Origin: Parcubacteria group bacterium
Lineage (GTDB): Bacteria > Patescibacteriota > Minisyncoccia > Portnoybacterales > UBA2143
Length of the DNA stretch: 38,416 bases
NCBI GenBank assembly: GCA_013203625.1
Contig: JABMPX010000003.1
Location: 1-38,416 of the forward strand
Direction: 5' to 3'
The notes beneath the pieces were generated by a model, which was given only the letters and a program-made list of their open reading frames with translations, had not been told where the DNA came from and did not search any database. The translations under genes were made by a program, and so were the position numbers. Below, in pieces: positions 34,385-38,416 of this stretch. Every line of letters begins with the position of its first letter. Within the stretch, counting starts at the first letter, position 1.

Positions 34385-36316
34385 CTCCCACATCTCATTT
34401 TTTTCTAATTCATTAATAATTTTTCCTTGAATAATATTAACCTCTTTATCAGTTAAAGTATGGTCATTTGCTTGATAAATAATATGGAAAGCTAAACTCT
34501 TCTTATTCTCTGGAATGTTTTCCCCTTCATACATATCAAACAAATCCACATCGCAAACCAATGGTCCGCCAATAGTATTAATTAAATTAAGCACTTCTAC
34601 TATTTTAGTCCCTCTATCAACTAAAAGAGCAACGTCTCTGACTACAGCTGGATATTTAGAAGGCAAAGAATAAATTCTTTCTTCAGTAGCCAGCTCAACT
34701 AATTTTTCAAAATCCAATTCAAAAATATCATCAGTCAGCCAGCCTAATAGATCATTTCCTATTTTTATTTCCGCTCTAATATTTTTTTTAGATGATTCAT
34801 CATACCAAATATCAGTAATCCGCAGTTTATTCAGCAATGTCTCAATAATCCCCTTAAGGCAATAGAAATCAGATGGAAATAAAACTGCGCCTAATCTCTT
34901 TTTTTCAATAACCTTGTTTTTGTCCTTTTGAAAAACATTGCCAATTTCAAACAATCTAACTTCTTTAAAATACTTTTTATTGTCTTTAATGTTCTTAAGC
35001 AAATTAACTGATAAATTAGATCTTAAATATTTCTGTTCCTGGCTAATCGGATTAAGCAATTCTATTTCTTCTTTATTGCTGACAAAAGAATAATTATATG
35101 CCTCGCTAAAACCAAGATTGGCCAAAATTTCTTTAACTCTATTTTGATAAATTAAATTTTCATTCCTTTTTGAAGGAATTAAAACAGCAGATGGCAATTT
35201 AGAAGGAATCTTTTCAAAACCGTAAATACGGCCAATTTCTTCAATTAAGTCCTCTGGAATGCAGATATCAATCCTTGCTGTTGGAACAATAACTTGAAAT
35301 GTAGATTTTGTGGCTTGAAGCTTGAAACCTAATCTTTTTAAAATATCTGACACGTCTTTAACTGGAATACTAATGCCTAATAATCTTTTAACGTATTCTA
35401 TGTCTAATTTAATTTCTTTGGGTTTAACTTTATTTGAATAAACATCAACCACATCCTGCAGGATTTGTCCTCCAGCTATTTCTTGAATTAAACAAGCAAC
35501 TCTATCAATGGCTTGTTTAGTTAAGTTTGGATCTATGCCCTGTTCAAAGCGCCAAGAAGCATCTGTTTGTAATTTTAGTTGCTTAGAGGCCTGTCTGATA
35601 ATTTGTGGCGAGAAATTAGCTGCTTCTAAAATTATTAGCTTTGTTTGTCCGTCAATTTCAGGATTCTTGCCTCCTTTAATTCCAGCAATACAAACTGGAC
35701 TTTTCCCATCAGCAATAACCAAAATATTCTCGTCTAAATCATATTTTTCATTATCTAAAGTATTAATCTTCTCGCCTTTTTTAGCGCGACGGACAATTAT
35801 TTTCTTAATATCTGATGTACTTTTTAATTTATTTGCATCAAAAGCATGCAATGGCTGGCCAGTTTCCAACATAACATAATTAGAAATATCAACTATATTA
35901 TTAATTGGCCGCAAACCGCTGATTTTAAGATATTCCTGAATCCATTGAGGCGAAGCCCCAACTTTAACATTATTAATAACTCTTGCTGTATAACGAGGGC
36001 ATAAATCATTCTCTTTAATGTCTATTTTGACAAATTCACTGGCTTTTTCCTTAGAATTTTCTTTAATTTTTTTACTGTAATCAATTAATTCAAAAGGATA
36101 TCTTAAAATTACAGCTATTTCTCTGGCAATCCCCCAATAACTTAAACAATCATGAGCTCGATTAGGCAGAACATCAACATCTAAAAGATAATCGCTATTA
36201 ACTTTGCCAATTAATTTCGTTTCAAAAGAATGCATAGTCAATAAATCAGCCAACTTTTCTGGAATTGGTAACTTCTTTTTGAAAAATGATTGTAGCCAAT
36301 TATATGATATCTTCAT
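34373..36316 (-). CDS. pheT: Phenylalanyl-tRNA synthetase beta subunit, compact form
   Basis: 647 aa against about 795 in E. coli. After MKISYNWLQSFF and about 30 residues the sequence goes straight to NSDYLLDVDVLPNRAHDCLSYWGIARE: the EMAP/OB tRNA-binding domain (about 110-120 residues) is missing. The B3/B4 editing region (FDANKL, GIKGGKNPEI), the B5 domain, the core and the C-terminal anticodon-binding FDX-ACB domain (YPAVVRDVALLVDRG) are present. Works as an (alpha-beta)2 enzyme with PheS, which lies upstream but is separated by a foreign-looking plus-strand gene. Confidence 0.95.
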   Translation of the reverse strand: MKISYNWLQSFFKKKLPIPEKLADLLTMHSFETKLIGKVNSDYLLDVDVLPNRAHDCLSYWGIAREIAVILRYPFELIDYSKKIKENSKEKASEFVKIDIKENDLCPRYTARVINNVKVGASPQWIQEYLKISGLRPINNIVDISNYVMLETGQPLHAFDANKLKSTSDIKKIIVRRAKKGEKINTLDNEKYDLDENILVIADGKSPVCIAGIKGGKNPEIDGQTKLIILEAANFSPQIIRQASKQLKLQTDASWRFEQGIDPNLTKQAIDRVACLIQEIAGGQILQDVVDVYSNKVKPKEIKLDIEYVKRLLGISIPVKDVSDILKRLGFKLQATKSTFQVIVPTARIDICIPEDLIEEIGRIYGFEKIPSKLPSAVLIPSKRNENLIYQNRVKEILANLGFSEAYNYSFVSNKEEIELLNPISQEQKYLRSNLSVNLLKNIKDNKKYFKEVRLFEIGNVFQKDKNKVIEKKRLGAVLFPSDFYCLKGIIETLLNKLRITDIWYDESSKKNIRAEIKIGNDLLGWLTDDIFELDFEKLVELATEERIYSLPSKYPAVVRDVALLVDRGTKIVEVLNLINTIGGPLVCDVDLFDMYEGENIPENKKSLAFHIIYQANDHTLTDKEVNIIQGKIINELEKNEMWEVRR

Positions 36317-36380
36317 GTCTTTATAATGTTAATATTATTAAGATAAAGTATAAATCATTAAATTTAAAAAAATAGAATAC

Positions 36381-36409
36381 TTGACAAAATTAGATGCTTC
36401 TGATAATAT
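36381..36409 (+). promoter_or_regulatory. Promoter of the DUF397 gene
   Basis: TTGACA (36381-36386), 17 bp, TAATAT (36404-36409) with TG-A before the -10. The strongest-looking protein-gene promoter in the window; leader of about 60 nt. Confidence 0.8.
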
Positions 36410-36460
36410 TATAATTAATGTGCAATATAAACAACTTCCGTGTATTAAAATAGTTCTTTT

Positions 36461-36472
36461 GAAAGGAGGTGA
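36461..36472 (+). promoter_or_regulatory. Full-consensus Shine-Dalgarno of the DUF397 gene
   Basis: GAAAGGAGGTGA, 8 nt (from GGAGG) before the ATG at 36478. It decides the start: the GTG used by the ORF track is part of this site. Confidence 0.85.
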
Positions 36473-36477
36473 ATAAA

Positions 36478-36678
36478 ATGGAAGACAGTCCCTTAGGCAA
36501 AGATTTCCGTAAATCAAGCTTTAGCTATCCCGCCATGGGTTGCGTCATGACTGCCAAGAAAAATGGCGTGATAGTCGTTAGAGATTCAAAAGATCCGAAA
36601 AAAACCACGTTGACCTTTACCGAAAATGAATGGGATGCTTTCATCAAGGGGGTAAAATCTGGTGAATTCGATCTGTAA
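36478..36678 (+). CDS. DUF397 domain protein
   Basis: 66 aa from the ATG fixed by the Shine-Dalgarno. The whole protein is one DUF397 domain: FRKSSFSYPAMGCV, then VIVVRDSKDPKKTTLTFT, then NEWDAFIKGVKSGEFDL, matching the family pattern (W/F-x-KSSxS, C-V, V-RDSKDP, L-x-F-x-x-x-E-W-x-A-F-x-x-G-V-x-x-G-E-F). DUF397 is best known from streptomycetes and relatives, next to XRE-type regulators such as WhiJ-like proteins; no such partner is adjacent here. The gene has its own promoter and terminator, opposite strand to its neighbours, and is less AT-rich than they are. Transfer from an actinobacterium is a reasonable inference, not shown. Confidence 0.88.
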   Translation: MEDSPLGKDFRKSSFSYPAMGCVMTAKKNGVIVVRDSKDPKKTTLTFTENEWDAFIKGVKSGEFDL

Positions 36679-36706
36679 CTAGATAAGCGGGAAACTTTCC
36701 AAAACC

Positions 36707-36742
36707 GGGGAAACGACAAAATATTATCGTTTCCCTTTTTTT
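36707..36742 (+). terminator. Terminator of the DUF397 gene
   Basis: GGGAAACGA-caaaatatta-TCGTTTCCC, 9 bp perfect stem, followed by TTTTTTTATTTTTTTTT. Strong intrinsic terminator. Confidence 0.92.
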
Positions 36743-36826
36743 ATTTTTTTTTGCGAATCTGAAAAATTCATGCAGATTTTAAATATATCTTTTATATAAA
36801 CTTACATTTTACATTAACAAAAACTA

Positions 36827-37843
36827 TCAAAACTGATTTAAAAACCTTAAATCATTGGAATAAAACAATCTAATATCATCAATCTTGTGCTTCATCATAG
36901 CAATTCTGTCTAAGCCCATGCCAAAAGCAAAACCTTGCCATCTCTCAAGTACATAACCCGCTGATTTAAAAACATTTGGATGAACCATTCCACATGGAAT
37001 CACCTCCATCCAACCGCTTTGCCCACAAGTAGAACATCCCTTACCTCCACAGACACTACAACCCATCAATAATTCTAATCCTGGCTCAGTAAATGGGAAA
37101 TAACTCGGCTGCCATCGCAATTTAACTTGCGGTCCATAAAATCGTTTCATAAATCCCTCCAAAACGCCCTTTAAATTAGCCATGGAAATATTCTGGCCAA
37201 TCATCAATCCTTCTATCTGATGAAAGGTTGTCTCATGTGAAGCATCTGTTGCTTCATGGCGGAAACAACGACCAGGCACAATAATTCGCAAAGGCGGATT
37301 ATTCTTCTCCATATATCTGGCCTGCATTGGTGAAGTATGGGTTCGTAATAATAGATCAATATCCTTTAACCAAAAAGTGTCCCATAAATCTCTTGCTGGA
37401 TGGTTTTTAGGAACATTCAAAGCATCAAAATTATAATGTTCGGTTTCTACTTCTGGACCATTAATTATTGAAAAGCCCATTGATTGAAAAATTTCTTCTA
37501 TTTCTTGCTGAACTAAAGTAATTGGATGCAGATGTCCTTGAGCTGGTAATTTCCCAGGAGCAGTTACATCAATCCAATTTTTTTGCATGACAGAAACATG
37601 TCTGCTTTTAATAAAAAACTTTTTGCTTTTTGCCTTAATTACTTCTTCTATTTCTTGCCTAAGATTATTAGCTAATTTGCCTTTTTCTTTTCGTTCTTTT
37701 TCTGATAAATCTTTTAAAGAACGCAAAATCTTGGTCAATTCACCTTTGCGACCAAGATACTTTTTATAAATATTTTCTAAAGTTTTTAAATCTTTAGATT
37801 TTTCTATGTCATTTAAAAAATTTTGTTTTACTCTATCTAGCAT
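36827..37843 (-). CDS. pheS: Phenylalanyl-tRNA synthetase alpha subunit
   Basis: 338 aa from the chosen ATG. Catalytic class II subunit. N-terminal coiled coil (about 1-85), then motif 1 region HPITLVQQEIEEIFQSMGF, motif 2 FRHEATDASHETTFHQIEGLM, and motif 3 FGMGLDRIAMMKH. A CGGKGCSTCGQSGW stretch with extra Cys pairs sits between motifs 2 and 3, as in many bacterial PheS. The track's start uses a TTG 14 codons upstream and overlaps the preceding gene; MLDRVKQNFLNDIEKSKDLKTLE begins like other PheS proteins. Confidence 0.96.
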   Translation of the reverse strand: MLDRVKQNFLNDIEKSKDLKTLENIYKKYLGRKGELTKILRSLKDLSEKERKEKGKLANNLRQEIEEVIKAKSKKFFIKSRHVSVMQKNWIDVTAPGKLPAQGHLHPITLVQQEIEEIFQSMGFSIINGPEVETEHYNFDALNVPKNHPARDLWDTFWLKDIDLLLRTHTSPMQARYMEKNNPPLRIIVPGRCFRHEATDASHETTFHQIEGLMIGQNISMANLKGVLEGFMKRFYGPQVKLRWQPSYFPFTEPGLELLMGCSVCGGKGCSTCGQSGWMEVIPCGMVHPNVFKSAGYVLERWQGFAFGMGLDRIAMMKHKIDDIRLFYSNDLRFLNQF

Positions 37844-37866
37844 GTTTATAATTCTTAATTTAAAAT

Positions 37867-38259
37867 TTATCTTCTCCCCAGCCAATACTCAATCAATCCA
37901 ACTAAACCAACTAAAATTATTAAATACCACCAAGTTAACGCTCTCTGGCTTTGTAAAATTAAAACAGCGATTAAAATAACTGACAAAAGCAATCCCTGCC
38001 GAAAAGAAATCTCTAATTGATTAATAATCTTATTAATTGATGAACGCAAACGAAGAGTTTTTCTTTGGGAAAACCATCTAATAATCAACCCGCTTAGCGT
38101 AAAAACTCCTGTTGAACTAATGAATAAGCTTAAATAAAATAGAATGAAAATAAGCAAATCTGATGAATTCGGATTAAAATAAATTAAAATAGCCACTAAG
38201 CAGGCACTGGCTAATAAAGTAGTCAAAACTAACCCCGCTAAATATATTGAGAGATTCAT
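37867..38259 (-). CDS. Small polytopic membrane protein, unknown function
   Basis: 130 aa with four hydrophobic segments (about 5-28, 34-60, 88-104, 108-126) and a basic loop in the middle (RWFSQRKTLRLRSSINK). Similar small four-TM proteins occur next to pheS in CPR genomes as far as I recall; function unknown. Likely first gene of the pheS transcript. A promoter, TTGCCT-N17-TAAAAT, ends 6 nt before the ATG. Confidence 0.8.
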   Translation of the reverse strand: MNLSIYLAGLVLTTLLASACLVAILIYFNPNSSDLLIFILFYLSLFISSTGVFTLSGLIIRWFSQRKTLRLRSSINKIINQLEISFRQGLLLSVILIAVLILQSQRALTWWYLIILVGLVGLIEYWLGRR

Positions 38260-38265
38260 GCCTTT

Positions 38266-38294
38266 ATTTTACCTTATTTTAAGAGACAAGGCAA
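38266..38294 (-). promoter_or_regulatory. Promoter of the four-TM protein-pheS unit
   Basis: TTGCCT (38289-38294), 17 bp, TAAAAT (38266-38271), 6 nt, ATG. Confidence 0.6.
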
Positions 38295-38317
38295 CAGTAA
38301 TTTAAGGTCTAAAAAAC

Positions 38318-38346
38318 TTGCCATTAACAAAATTATCCTCTATAAT
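38318..38346 (+). promoter_or_regulatory. Promoter of the initiator tRNA
   Basis: TTGCCA (38318-38323), 17 bp, TATAAT (38341-38346), only 5 nt before the first base of the tRNA. Confidence 0.75.
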
Positions 38347-38351
38347 GGCAA

Positions 38352-38416
38352 TGCGGGGTGGAGCAGCGGCAGCTCGCAAGGCCCATAACCTTGAGGTCGT
38401 CTGTTCGAGTCCGACC
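38352..38416 (+). tRNA. Initiator tRNA-fMet (CAT), cut by the window edge
   Basis: 65 nt present; the 3' acceptor strand is outside. D stem GAGC/GCTC gives the A11-U24 pair typical of initiators, variable loop AGGTC matches E. coli tRNA-fMet, anticodon CAT. Two oddities: the anticodon loop reads CCCATAA, so position 33 is C, not U; and the stem CAAGG/CCTTG has A29-U41 in place of the first of the three conserved G-C pairs. The T stem GTCTG/CCGAC has a U-C mismatch. Confidence 0.9.

Overview
The window is AT-rich, gene-dense DNA that most resembles a Candidate Phyla Radiation (Patescibacteria) genome, probably Parcubacteria-like. I infer this from the combination of a DUF4012 giant surface protein beside short MurJ and glycosyltransferases, domain-pruned housekeeping enzymes (RF2, PheT, MiaB, FolD), a single-exon set of core genes with overlaps of a few bases, and an intein in GyrB. 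UGA works as a normal stop and an RF2 is present, so the standard bacterial code applies. No 16S gene lies in the window, so the lineage is a judgement from gene content only.

Layout. 1-2.6 kb is an accessory stretch: a one-TM protein with an alpha/beta cytoplasmic domain, an RDD membrane protein with a beheaded XRE regulator in front of it, a membrane-anchored TPR protein, and two copies of a ~70 bp repeat that resembles transposon-end sequence. 2.6-5.7 kb is a minus-strand cell-division/translation block, ftsB - tRNA-Gly - tRNA-Thr - prfB - ftsE - ftsX - tRNA-Gln, with tRNAs packed 0-4 nt from their neighbours. 5.7-16.1 kb is a minus-strand envelope-glycan operon: polyprenyl sugar-phosphate transferase, three GT4 glycosyltransferases, DUF4012 protein, MurJ flippase, then lepA. 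rnpB (RNase P RNA) with its own promoter and terminator sits at 16.2-16.6 kb. 16.6-23.2 kb is a sugar/energy operon: ALG5-like GT2, galT-like, DedA, tpiA, pgk, then recJ and rnhA. miaB-miaA (23.2-25.1 kb) is the main plus-strand unit and converges on glyA-folD-gatB (25.1-28.6 kb). 28.7-31.1 kb is secE-nusG-rplK followed by two unrecognised genes instead of rplA. 31.1-38.3 kb holds gyrB (with a 436-residue HNH intein), pheT, a plus-strand DUF397 cassette, pheS and a small membrane protein; the right edge cuts an initiator tRNA.

Expression signals are unusually readable. Several transcription units have a -35/-10 promoter whose -10 box ends 5-6 nt before the ATG, which would make the mRNA leaderless; a few others have -10 boxes 8-10 nt away. 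By contrast the DUF397 gene and the two orphan genes after rplK have full Shine-Dalgarno sequences, and the DUF397 gene has a ~60 nt leader.

The most unusual points are: a DUF397 protein (a family known mainly from actinomycetes) in a complete promoter-to-terminator cassette wedged between pheS and pheT; the leaderless promoter pattern; an initiator tRNA with C33 instead of U33; RF2 without domain 1; a 42 bp near-perfect palindrome inserted in frame in a glycosyltransferase; and the rplK-linked pair with a partial DnaJ-like zinc motif. All functional statements rest on reading motifs by eye; no search was run.
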